This document shows, piece by piece, positions 45,870-57,167 of a DNA stretch of 64,000 nt. How positions within the stretch are numbered: the stretch's first letter is position 1; every line of letters begins with the position of its first letter. The translations under genes and the position numbers were made by a program. Source of the stretch: Manis javanica (Eukaryota; Chordata; Mammalia; Pholidota; Manidae); NCBI RefSeq assembly GCF_040802235.1, contig NC_133169.1:40183034-40247033 (forward strand). Direction: 5' to 3'. The notes beneath the pieces were generated by a model. That model did no database searches and had not been told where the DNA came from. It worked only from the letters and a program-made list of their open reading frames with translations.

Positions 45870-48800
45870 TTTCATTGAAATATAGCAGAAATACAATATT
45901 ATACTGGTTTCAACTGTACAGTACAATGATTCAACAGTTAAAACTGCTATTACAACCTCATCCCAACTAGTACACTTACTGTGTGTCAACATAGGAAGAT
46001 GTTAAAGAATCATTGACTGCATTCTGCATACTGAACTTCCAACTTGTGACCAAGTTGTGTTATGATTGAGATTTTGTGCCTATTTATTCACCTCACCCAC
46101 ACCAGCCACCCACATTAACCTCTCCCCCATGGTAACTTCCAGACCTCTCTCAGTGTCTATAAATCTTGTTAATTTTGATTTTTTTATTCCATACATAAGT
46201 GATATCATATGGTATTTCTGTTTCTCCACCTGGTTTATTTCATAAAGCATAATACCCTCTGGATCCATCCATATGGTTGCAAATAGCAGTATCTCTTTCT
46301 TTTTTATGGATTAAAAATATTCTATTGTGTATATGTACCACCTCTTCTTTATTCATCAATCTGCTTATGGATGCTTAGGTTGCTTCCATATACTGGCTAT
46401 TGTAAATAACACAACAATAAACACAGGGGTGCACATATCTTTATGAAACTGGGATTTTGAATTATTTTCGTAAATACCTGGAAGTGGACTTACTGGGTCA
46501 TATGGAAGTTCTATTTTTAGTTGCTTAGGAATCTCCATAGTTCTTTCCATAGTCTCTGCATCATTGTACATTCCCACCAGCAGTGTAGGAAGGCTTGCTT
46601 TTCTCCACATCCTTACCAATGCTTGTTATTTCCTATCTTTTAGATACTGGCCACTCTGGAATCTCCTTGTGGTTTTGGTTTGCATTTCCCTGATGATTGG
46701 CAATGTGCAACCTATTTTCATGTGCCTGTTGGCCACCTGTATTTCTTATTTGGAAAAATGTCTGTTCAGGTCCTCTCTCCATTTGTTTATTTTGGGTTGA
46801 GTAGCATGAGTTCCTTATAGAGCTTGGATGTTATCCCCCTTATCAGATGAATGATTCACAAATATGTTCTCCCATCCTATATTCTGCCTTTTTTCATTGT
46901 TGATGGTAACCTTTGCTGTACAGAATATTTTTAGTTCGATGTAATTCCACATATTCATTTTCGCTTTTGTTTCCCTTGACCATGGTAACATGTCCAGATA
47001 AAAATTACTCCTGTTTATGTTCAAGTGATTTTTGCCTATGTTTTCATCTAAGAATTTCATGGTTAGTCTTATATTTATCTTTAATCCACTTTGAATTTAC
47101 ATTGTGTATGAAGCCAGACAGTAATCCATTTTCATTCTTTTGCATGTAGCTCTCCAGCTTTCCTAACAATTTATTGAAAAGACTGTCTTTTCTTCACTGC
47201 CTATTTATGTCACCTTTATCACATATAAATTGACCATATTTAAATGGATTTATTTTTTGGTTTTCAATTCTGTGCCATTGATCTAGGGGCCTATTTTTTG
47301 GCTGGGGTAATACTGTTTTGATTACTGGAACTTCTAGTATAGCTTGAAATCAGGTTGCTTACTATCCCAGCTTTGTCCTTTCTGAAGATGGCTTTGGCTA
47401 TTTGGTGCTTTCGTGGTTCTATATGAATTTTATGATTATTTGCTGCAGTTCATTACAAGATGCTGCTGTTGTTTTGGTGGGGATTGCATTGTGTTTGTGT
47501 CTTTAATGTCTTTCACCAGTGTCTTATACAGAGTACAGGCCATTCACCATCTTGGTCAAGTTTGTTCCTAGGTATTTTATAATTTTTGATGCATTTGTAA
47601 ATGGAAATATTTTCCTGATTTCTCTTTCTGCTAGCTTGCTGTACAATGGGTCATATTGATGTATACTAATTTTGTATCCTGCAACTTTACTGAATCCAGT
47701 GATCAGCTCTAACAGTTTTTGGTGGTGTCTTTGGGGTTTTCCATATATAGATCTCTGTCATCTGCCACCAGTGACAGGTTTGGCTTTTCCTTACTAATGT
47801 AGACATCTTTTCTCTCTTGTTCTTGTCTGATTGTCATGACTGTGACTTCCAGTGCTATGCTGACTAAAAGTTGTGAGATTGAGCATCCTTGTCTTGTTCC
47901 TGATATTAGAGGAAATTTTTTCAGTTTTCATCACTGAGTGTGGTTTTAGCTGTGGGTTTGTCATAATGGCCTTTATTATGTTGAGGCATGTACATTCTAT
48001 CTACATTTTGTTGAGAGTTTTTATCATGAACAGACGGTGAATTTTTTAAAATGTTTTTCAGCATCTATTTATCCTTCCTTTTGTTAATATGGTGTATTTC
48101 ATTGATTGATTTATAAATATTAAACCATCCTAGAATCTCTATATTAGTTCCCACTTGTTAATGATGAATGATAATTTTGATGTATTTTTTAATTTGTTTG
48201 TTAGTATTTTGTTTAGGATTTTTACCTCTATGTTCATCAAGGATATTTGTCTATAACTTCCTTTTTTGGCAGTGTCTTTTTTTTTCATATTAGAGGATGC
48301 TGGCCTCATAGAATGATTTTGGAAGTCTTCCCTCCTTTATTTTTTGGAGTACTTTAATAAGTATGGGTGTTACCTCTTTTATCAATTTTGATAAAATTAG
48401 CTGTGAAGCCATCTGGTCCTGCAATTTTGTTTGTTGGGCGTATTTTTTTAAATTACCAATTCAATTTTATTACCGTTATTGGTCTGTTAAGGTTTTCTAT
48501 TTCTCTTCCTGGTCAGCCTTGGAAGGTTGTTTTTTTCAGATAATTTATCCATTCTTCTACATTGTCCAATTTACCAGCATATTATTTTTCATTGTATTCT
48601 CTAATTTTTTTTTACATTTCTATTGTGTCTGTTCTAATTACTCATTTTTATTTTCTGTTTTGGTTTTTTTTTTTATATACTCTGTTTTTCCTTGATAAAT
48701 CTGGCTTGGAGTTTATCTATTTTATCTATTTTCCCTATGAACATGGTTTCATTGACTTTTTTTCTATTGTTATTATTCTGTTTTTATTTCTGCTCTGATC

Positions 48801-49040
48801 TTTATTACATCCTTCCTTCCCCTGTCTTTGGGTTTAATTTGTTCTTCTTTAGTTTCTTTAATTGTGAGCTTAGAGTCTGTGTGGGACTGCTTTGCTCCTT
48901 GATGTAGGCCAGTGTCTCTGTGTCCTTCCCTATTAGCACCACTTTTGCCACATCCCATGTACATTGAACTGCTGTATTTTGTTTTCAATGGTTTCTACTT
49001 TTGTCTTGAAATTCAATTCTCGATCATTCTGTTTAGTGTT
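45870..49040 (-). mobile_element. 5'-truncated old L1, - strand, spanning the B/C junction
   Basis: It runs from the 3' end at about 45,870 through 3'UTR, ORF2 C-terminal region (46,619-46,365 reads [21 protein letters not shown] and FIVVLFTIASIWKQPKHP) and the RT region to about 49,040 in the endonuclease-RT linker. All frames are heavily broken. Only 45,870-46,708 has a partner in block A. Block C begins directly after it at about 49,045. Confidence 0.85.
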
Positions 49041-49044
49041 AGCC

Positions 49045-51119
49045 TAGATACTAACAAAATTTTCAATCTTCTATAATTTAGCTTTTTTAAAAATTTATAT
49101 TAGTTTTAGTAAATTTAAGTGCTTCTTTTTATTAATAAGTACCTATTATTAGGCTCATAGTAATGTACATTTATGAACAACACAAGAATATTCTCTCTAG
49201 AGTCCTTATTATGGTTTATACCCCTAAGAAAAAGGGGCTATAAAATCAACTATAGAATAAATTACAACATTCACACTATATATATGCATGAGATTTCAGT
49301 TTTAATTTTATGCCTCTTTTCTTGGCTAGACATTTTGCTTTCCTTTTTTCAATGTTTTCCATTGGGAATGAGTACTCTGAAATTGAAAAGGCTGTAAATG
49401 TGTGTGTCATTTTCTGGACTTTTTAAGCTAAGGTAAGTAAGTGGGTGTTTATAAATATTTAATATGGTATAAAATGTATGCATTTGAGGTAAAGTTACAA
49501 TTGACTATTACATGGATAAGATTAAAAGAAGTGAGAATTTTAAAGTTGTTTTTAAATTAATACCTGAGATTGTTTCATTTCAATCCTAAATATTGTGTAT
49601 GCCCTCACAAGTATGTATGCACAATCTCTGTATGTAAAGTTCTGCTGTATCAAATGAATATTTCTGACCCATAGGTCTGAAGTGCGTTCCCCTGAAAATT
49701 GGTCCATGACACCTAACAGAAAGGAAGGATGTTACAAGTAAGTAAAACATTAAATTTATAATAAATAAGTAATAAAAGAAAGACATTTTGATTACTTTAG
49801 ATTAGCAATCAAGCAATGAGTTTTTTAAAAGGAAGACTATAAGCTTCTTTACAAATAAAGTTTTATAACAATATTCTTCTATTTTAAAGGAAATTTGAAA
49901 TGTAATTATTTCATATTTACAAAGTGATGATTATCTTATATAGCAAAATTTATCAGTGATTATTTTTGCTTGAGTAACTAATGCTTTTTACTCTATGTAG
50001 CAGATCTTTGAAGTAACTATTTTTTAAAGAAAAAATCTTCAAATATGTCCCATTTAGGGTTTACAATATGCAAGGGGTAAGTTATATAAATTACACATAA
50101 GCTTTTTTTCCTGGATAATTCCAAGAGAAGCATAGTATTAGCAATTTATCCCATGCTCTGATTCTCATTATGTTGGAGAATTTATGAAACAAAAGAAAAA
50201 GCAGCTGATTTTAAAGTGTATTCTTCATATATGCATATGCTTATAGTTAGACCAATTAATCTCACAAAGAAGGTGAGTGATTGCTCTTCATAAGAATTTC
50301 TCTGCTTATTATATGTGCTACCTGTCACTTGGGTTAATATGGAGGGTTATAGAATTTATTCAATACATTATCAAGGATATTACTACCCTTATCTTTCTAA
50401 TGAAATGGCAAATAACCAATATTTCATGTTTGATTTGAAAGAAAGTTATTGTTAATATGAATACAAGTTGTCTTCCCAAATAAACAAACCATGCATACTA
50501 TATGCCAAGACCATAAGTTTGGTTTAAAATTAAAAAATCAAAATGCAAAGTTTAGGGAAATATATTCTTTAAAAGGATGCATATTGATTATGTGACCTGG
50601 TGTAGATTTAGCTTATGTATTTATGAGAATGTTTTGACTTATTTCTAATAATTCTTGTAAAAACAGGAGTAAAATTTACAAGTGTGGGTTCAAAGGAAAA
50701 TGAGGATTTCTAGAACTTACTATTTAATGTCTCAAGATACTATTTTTTCTTATAATAGAAAGTATCTTGTAAAATTTCACAAATTTACTAAAATATTTTC
50801 AGACAATAAGCTTATAAAGGTGTAGAGAACTGAAATTGTATAGCTATGTAGAAACTGGATTTTTGAGAATTTGTGAGCTGAAATGTGAACTGACTAGGTG
50901 TACTTTTTTGTTTCAATCATTTGAAATCACTCTGTAAACACCGGCTGATTGAATAATGATATACCGGCACTTTATGTTTAGTATAGTCATTCTCTTTCTT
51001 AAATTTCATGAATTTGACATCATGACAATACAATTTCTTTTTCTCCCAAGCATTATGCAGACCTGTGTGAATTGATGAAAGAGTAAAATCATCCCACAAG
51101 TAACATCAGAGTTCCTTCT
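49045..51119. other. non-coding upstream region of block C
   Basis: No gene. It aligns with A 5,795-7,249, with extra sequence at about 50,130-50,690 that I could not place in A. Confidence 0.5.
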
Positions 51120-51400
51120 TTAGATACTGCATGGGGAAGAGGGATGGGAGGGTGATCAAAGTGGGTGAAGGGGACAAAAAGGGGCAGGCTGACAATTTAA
51201 AAATAAATTAGCCACAGAGATAAAAGCACAGCACGGAAAATATTGTCAGCAATATTGTGGAAAATGTGTATGATATTACCTACAGATAGTGTCTACATTT
51301 ATCTTGGTGAGTATTTAACAAAGTATAAACTGTCAAAACACTATGTTGCACACTGAGACAATATGATATTGCATATTAATTATATTGCAGCTAAATAAAT
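51120..51400 (+). mobile_element. L1 3'UTR tail, block C copy
   Basis: Counterpart of 7,250-7,545, with GGGGAAGAGGGATGGGAGGG at its start and CATATTAATTATATTGCAGC at its end. Confidence 0.75.
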
Positions 51401-52109
51401 TTGTGTCAGAAACACTTAGAAACAATACTTTATTACTTTTATAAAATATATCAGAAACAGTACAACTCAAAAAAAGTTTGCCAACCAAAATGAGTTCTGC
51501 AGTTTTCAAAAGACAGACAGATGGACAGAAGAAAGGGAGGAAGGGAAGAAGGAAAAAAAGGATATAATGAAATATTGCATTAAATAAAGCTATTAGAATA
51601 TAATTTCTTTCCTTTTGCAAAAATAAATCATTACATATAATGTGTATTATAATCTACATTTTAACTGAGAAATATACCATTAACAATTTCCAACAGACAA
51701 AAAATAGGGAGGTAGAACCAATGAAAAGGATGTTTGTATTTTTTACCTAATCATATTCTTCTTTGTTATATTCATGTAATATTAAAAACTAATGTGGTTT
51801 TCAATGTCACAGGAATATCCAGAGAAGTATTAAGTTTTAGACCTTCATTTAGGTTGTTTTCATTAATAACTTTGAATATTATGACTATGAGGACTTCTAA
51901 AATACATACAAATGCAATCTTAAATTTAAAAGAGTTACTCTGGCCAAGAACTTCAATCATCCATCATTTTTATGACCTTATGCTTCCTTGGATAGTGAGA
52001 CTCATGTTGAAATATTTGTTTTAAGAAGAATGAAAATAGAATATCATGTGAGTATATTTCTTTATAATTTCATTCACATTTAGACATTATCAACCATTTT
52101 ACTCTCCTC
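51401..52109. other. AT-rich spacer in block C
   Basis: No gene. It aligns with A 7,546-8,240 and reads straight through the site where A has the LTR piece. A 96-codon open stretch at 51,734-52,024 is not conserved in A or B. Confidence 0.5.
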
Positions 52110-52440
52110 TATTCCTTAAAATAATTTATTGAAATATCAATGATATATAATATTTCATTGATTTTGGATGAAAAAAGTGATCCAACATTTGTATACATTA
52201 CCGAATGCTCACCACAATAACTGTAGTTAATATATGTCAACAAAAAATATATTACAATATTTTTAGCTATATTGTCTATGTTGCACTTCCATCCCTGTGC
52301 CCAAATTATTTAATAAATTGATGTTTGTAACTCTTTTTCCTGTGCACCTATTTCATTAGCCCCCTCTTCATGGTAACCAGCAGACTGTTCTCTGGGTTGC
52401 TGAGTCTGTTTCTGCTTTCTTTCTTCGTTTGTTTATACTC
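52110..52440 (-). mobile_element. old L1 3' tail, reverse orientation, block C copy
   Basis: Begins TTATTGAAATATCAATGATA, the reverse complement of an L1 terminus. Counterpart of 8,775-9,090. Confidence 0.7.
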
Positions 52441-52679
52441 TGTGGGCTATTTAAATTGATCAAACTATACTAATTCTGGATATAACCTATTCAAATTCTT
52501 CGTTAATTTATTATGATTCAGTTATAAAAACATTTTTGTCTTTATTCTTATCAATGGATACAATTTGAGAAGTAGACACACCATTCTTTCTTCTACACAC
52601 AAAATATATATTCTTTAGTATATGTCTGTTAGTTGATGAGTTATTAAATTTACCATTTATTTGTTTTATGTTGTTTTTG

Positions 52680-52930
52680 TGTACATATAAGTGAAACCAA
52701 GGGTAGGAGGGTTGGTAAAAATGGTGATGGGGATGAAAAGGTACAAACTTCAAATTATAAAATGAATTAGTCATAGAAATGGAAGTAAAAAACAGAAAAT
52801 ACAACCAATATTGTGGTATGGTAACAGGGGCATGTACACGTACCATGGCAAGCCTGCAAGAATGTGTGTAATTATTAAGTCACCACATTTGCTGTACATC
52901 TGAAACCAACATAATATTGTATATGAACTG
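52680..52930 (+). mobile_element. L1 3'UTR tail, block C copy
   Basis: Counterpart of 9,320-9,590. Ends CATCTGAAACCAACATAATA. Confidence 0.7.
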
Positions 52931-53310
52931 TATGACCCCAACACTGCATACCTTTTAAAATATGTACCTTGTGCTTCTGAGGCACTTAAAATTTAGGTAG
53001 TGCACAAAATTGTACACATTGAAATAATGAAAGCAAAATAAGGCAAATGCCCAAGAAGGTATAAAAAATACAACAGCAGTTATCACTGAATTCTGAAATG
53101 TAAATGTTGGTGAAGGACCACAGTTCTTTTACTAAGAAGGTGAATTATTAAACGTCTCCTCAGGATCTCAGAGAAACAACATGAAATCAGGAGATGTTTT
53201 TAAAAATAGTTCTAATAATGGATCTCTAATATATGGCTAGTTTATTCATCATTGAACACACAACACCGATTACTGAATTTCTCATCACTAGTCCCCTAGG
53301 CTTTTTAATC

Positions 53311-53334
53311 TAACCTGTGCTTGGTTCCCTCCAG
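53311..53334 (+). promoter_or_regulatory. candidate splice acceptor before OR (C)
   Basis: The tract GCTTGGTTCCCTCCAG ends at 53,334, 23 nt before the OR start. It is conserved in copies A and B. It suggests a spliced non-coding 5' exon, as is common for OR genes. The donor exon is not identified. Confidence 0.55.
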
Positions 53335-53357
53335 AGAGACCCCTGTGGAGAGAGGAG

Positions 53358-54299
53358 ATGGACGACTACAATCTCACCACCGTGACTCACTTTATCCTTA
53401 CGGGGCTCTCTGACCTCCCCAAGGTGCGTTATCCTCTCTTTGTGGTCTTTGTCGTCACCTACCAGGTCACCTTGGTGGGAAACGGGGCCATTCTCTTTGC
53501 CATCAGGACAGAGAAGAAGCTACGCACACCCATGTATTACTTCCTGGCCAGTCTGTCCCTCTTGGACATATTCTGCCCTTCAGCTACTGTCCCCAAGATG
53601 CTGGACAACCTCTTGACTGGGAATCACAGCATTTCCTTCCTGGGCTGTGCTTTGCAGCTTTATTTCCTGGTGGCCCTGGCGGGGACTGAGGTCTTCCTTC
53701 TCGCTGTCATGGCTTATGACCGGTATGTGGCCATCTGCTTTCCCCTCCATTACACCCTCATCATGACCCAGGCTCGCTGTGCCCAGCTGATAGCTGGGAC
53801 CTGGGCAGCAGGGTTTCTCCATTCCCTCCTCCATACAGTCTCCACATTCTGTCTGTCTTTTTGCAAGTCCAATCAGGTTAACCAGTACTACTGTGACATC
53901 CCCCCAGTTGTGGCCCTCTCCTGCTCATCCACCTACATGGAAGAATTGTTTATTTTAGTGGTAGCAGGTATGTTTGGAATTGGTGCCTTCCTAACTACCT
54001 TCATCTCCTACATGTACATCATATCCACCATCCTGAAGATCCAGTCAGTGGAAGGGAAGCGCAAAGCCTTCTCCACATGTGCTTCCCACCTCCTGGTAGT
54101 TTGTTTATTTTATGGCACAGTAATATTTACCTACATTCGCCCATCCTACAGCCAACACTCCACAGCCAGGGACAGGCTCATTGCCATGCTCTATGGGATT
54201 ATCACCCCAATGTTAAACCCCATGATCTACAGCTTGAGGAACACAGAGGTGAAAGGTGCTCTCTGCAGGCTTTTACATTATAAAGCATGTTTACAGTGA
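53358..54299 (+). CDS. intact olfactory receptor, class II (313 aa)
   Basis: A single-exon G protein-coupled odorant receptor expected at the cilia of olfactory neurons, signalling through Golf. The length is normal for the family. ATG at 53,358 was chosen because an N-glycosylation site (N5-L6-T7) and TM1 follow at the usual spacing and an acceptor site lies just upstream. Hallmarks: TM1 G41-N42; TPMYYFLASLSLLD (57-70) at loop 1/TM2; C97; MAYDRYVAICFPLHY (118-132) at the end of TM3; extracellular loop 2 cysteines C169, C179 and C189; KAFSTCASHL (236-245) at TM6; NPMIYSLRN (287-295) at TM7. There is no stop or frameshift. The OR subfamily is not assigned. The closest relatives in view are the two pseudogenes at 10,057 and 38,474. 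Expression and ligand are unknown. Confidence 0.97.
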   Translation: MDDYNLTTVTHFILTGLSDLPKVRYPLFVVFVVTYQVTLVGNGAILFAIRTEKKLRTPMYYFLASLSLLDIFCPSATVPKMLDNLLTGNHSISFLGCALQLYFLVALAGTEVFLLAVMAYDRYVAICFPLHYTLIMTQARCAQLIAGTWAAGFLHSLLHTVSTFCLSFCKSNQVNQYYCDIPPVVALSCSSTYMEELFILVVAGMFGIGAFLTTFISYMYIISTILKIQSVEGKRKAFSTCASHLLVVCLFYGTVIFTYIRPSYSQHSTARDRLIAMLYGIITPMLNPMIYSLRNTEVKGALCRLLHYKACLQ

Positions 54300-55062
54300 G
54301 CATAAAAGTAAAACAGAATGACTCAATACTCATTTTAGAATATATTTATAAGGAGAATTCATAGAAAATAATTGATATACAGTATACATACTTTTGCACA
54401 CTGAATTTATCGACATGCAAACATACACATGATTTTAGTCTACCTTTAAGCTACATAATTGTATATGATTATGTGTGTCTCAATCCAATGGGTACTTCAA
54501 ATATATCCTCGCAAATTAGACATTGTCATGAGTAACAGAGAACACTACCTACACCAACATAAAATGATAGACTGAGTCTATCTTTTAAGGTAATTTTCAT
54601 TTATGTTCACATCTATATCCACATCCATACCTATACCAATATCATCTCTGTATTCTTTTATACCTACTTTTAAATCTATATCTAAGTGTCTATTCACAGA
54701 TCATGATTTCACTTCTTTGTCTTATAAGATTTACCTCATAGTCTATCTCCATAACATTACCATTTCACTCATGCTGTCTTTCAGTTGTTGCTTCCACTGA
54801 CTGAGGATTTCTCTAATTTTCTCCCTTTTCCTGTGAACATGTATTTTCCCAGATCTACCTGTCTCTCCAAAGAGAGGACTTATGTTATCACTGATTCAGA
54901 TATCTAATTTAGTTCAATGTATTACTGTTATCATAGCTTCGACATGATCAAAAGTGAAAGCATCATGTTCTAACACACACACACATCTTTTTGGTTGCCA
55001 TGTATTGCTGGTATCAATTTCCCTACTTACACAGAATTAAATGTCAGAAATTAGACTCTCAT
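54300..55062. other. 3' flank of intact OR
   Basis: No gene. It aligns with A 10,982-11,770. No clear AATAAA close to the stop was seen, so the polyadenylation site is undetermined. Collinearity with A stops at about 55,062. Confidence 0.6.
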
Positions 55063-56185
55063 TTAGATGCAGGAACTATTGTGGAATAATGGACAGACAT
55101 CATTTATAGTAATATCATTTTCCCCAGCATTACCGAGATATAGTTGACATAACATCGTGTGAGGTTTAAGGGTACAAAAATGATTGTTTTATATATATAT
55201 CCTGTGAAGTATTTGCCACCATAAGGTTGGTTAACACATCCATCAACTCTACAACACTATCCTTTCTCCATTGTATTTTTAGATGTTCATATTTGTATGC
55301 TTATATATGGGATCTTAATTCTATTTCCTTGTTCCATATATCTGTTGTAAATTTTTGTAAACTGGTACCATACTGCTTTGAACGATATAGCTTCATAATA
55401 TAGTTTGAGGTTAACATAAGTAATGCCTACTTTGATCTTTTCTCAGTCTTTCCTGGAATTTAAGCTTCATTTCTTTCCATATAATAAGGAGACTTTTAAT
55501 TTGTTTCTATATAAACTGACACTGGAATTTTGATAGGAATTATATTGAATCTATAGATAGTTTTGGGGAGTCTGGAGGTTTTAACAATATGAATTCTTAC
55601 AATAAATGAATGTGATTTATTTTGTATATTTTGTATCTTTTTAAATTTCACACATATACTTTTTAGTGTATTAATATTATAATTCATTGTTTAAACTTAT
55701 GTGAAATATATTTATGATGTTATTGTGAAAGGGAATATGATTTACTTTACAGGCAGTTAATTATTAATGAATCAAAACGCATAGGCTATTTATCTGTAGA
55801 ACTGCATTCTGCGAGTTTACTTAATTAGTTTACTGGCTCAACAATTTTTTGTTGTACCCCAAGGATTTTCTTTTTCTTGTTTACATCAATTTATTGATAT
55901 ACATACAATAATATGCACAATTCTTAGTGTACAGGTGTATAATTAGGTTCCTTCGATTTTGTTCATTTCTACTGAAAAACAGCAGAGAAGAAAAAATAAA
56001 TATATTTTTATGAACTCATAAAATGAACTGTTGCCCTTTTCCCTTATGTAATTAGGTCAGATGCTCTCATATTTTATATGGAACATTTTGAAATATTGAG
56101 ATTTGGTTTTATGACCACCTTGCCATGTATTTTGTGGTTTTAGACTCCACAGAATGGAAGAAAGATTAAAATAGTAACTCTAAAC
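55063..56185 (-). repeat. segment inverted relative to block A
   Basis: Reads as the reverse complement of A about 14,412 to 13,262. Matching points are 55,070-55,090 to 14,390-14,410, the L1 end 55,130-55,165 to 14,300-14,340, 55,525-55,560 to 13,890-13,930, and 56,050-56,085 to 13,345-13,375. It contains the old L1 (about 55,130-55,870), here on the - strand. No gene. Confidence 0.8.
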
Positions 56186-57165
56186 AGGAGAAATAGAAGC
56201 AAATCCAAAGCAAATGAGAGGAGATGGAATATGTACGTACAACATAAAATATGGTAATTTTTAAGAATTACATCATAAGTACTTCAACATCAAAACCAAT
56301 CCTGTTGTTGGTGTCCCTATTAGAATATGGACATGACAAACATCCGTACTGTTTTTCAACATGAACTCTCTTATTAACTTTAAAATCATGTGATAGCTTC
56401 CCAACCAAATTTATTTTTAAATCACTGTCTCATATGACTTAAGAGAGCTATAACTATGACTACAAAAATTAAGTCATTATTTAAAGCAATGACAAATGGA
56501 TGTTCTTAATGAAAACAATGTAAATTTCATTTAGCACTGCAGTATGGAACTGTAATGGATGTCAACATTCAAGCCAGCCAATGCGGCATTCAAGCCAGCC
56601 AATGCGGCATTCAGGCCATCTCTGTTTGGTATAAATGGAGCGGGAATGTATATTTCTATGTTTTATTTCAATATAGGGTACATAATCTCTATGTCATGCA
56701 AACAAAATACTGAGAACTTCAGATTACCCCCAAAACAAAGTAAAAACAGAAATTACATAGGTCTCAGGCCAGGAAACACAGCAGCAAAATAAGAAAGAAA
56801 ACATTTTATTCTGAGTGAATGCTTACTGGGAGTTCAGGATTTCACTTACTCATGCTTGACAATTGCTCTCTGGGTCACATCTCCAAATTAAGGTAACTAT
56901 TCAAAATATAAATCCAAAAACAATAAATGCACACACACACTAGTGCTGGAGTGTGTATGCATGGAATACATGCACATCAGAGGAAAGATAGAATACTCTG
57001 ATGAAAACATCACTTGACTTAGTGCTTGCTTCCTAAACATGACTCATTAAATCTTTATTCCCTTTCCTAAATTCCAATATCATAGTCTACATTTTCCATC
57101 CATTTTTCCCAATGGGTCTTTCCTCCTTTTTCTAAGTGAAACACATTGTGACTAACTTTATTTAT
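56186..57165. other. intergenic; pre-insertion site of the 14.9-21.0 kb L1
   Basis: No gene. Around 56,330-56,385 the sequence runs from GGACATGACAAACATCCGTA into CAACATGAACTCTCTTATTA. It joins the two flanks that in block A are separated by a 6.1-kb L1. It also contains a 21-bp tandem duplication at 56,566-56,607. Confidence 0.7.
56566..56607 (+). repeat. 21-bp tandem duplication
   Basis: The unit CATTCAAGCCAGCCAATGCG+G occurs twice (56,566-56,586 and 56,587-56,607), followed by a partial third. Block A has a single diverged copy near 21,234-21,254. Confidence 0.9.
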
Positions 57166-57167
57166 TT

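Larger units (their letters stand above)
36257..46708 (-). repeat. segmental duplication block B (right arm, inverted)
   Basis: Inverted copy of block A. It begins at 36,257 directly after truncated L1 ORF2 sequence and ends at about 46,708 inside an L1 that continues to 49,040. It lacks the LTR insertion seen in A at 8,262-8,765, which accounts for part of its shorter length. Anchors are listed under block A. Confidence 0.9.
49045..57165 (+). repeat. segmental duplication block C
   Basis: A + orientation paralogue of block A from A position about 5,795. Collinear anchors are 49,585-49,745 (island), 51,120-51,400 (L1 tail), 52,110-52,440 (L1 tail), 52,680-52,930 (L1 tail), the OR at 53,358, and flank to 55,062 (A about 11,760). 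Then 55,063-56,185 matches A 14,412-13,262 in inverted orientation, and 56,185-57,165 matches A about 14,620-14,843 plus 21,000-21,835. It resumes after an L1 at 59,670-59,885. Confidence 0.9.

Noticed and set aside
48363-48907. Phe-rich frames suggesting a membrane protein
   Set aside because: They are the antisense of A-rich L1 ORF2 sequence.
55130-55870. Independent L1 insertion in block C
   Set aside because: Matching flanks and breakpoints show it is the same old L1 as at 13,563-14,345, lying in an inverted segment.
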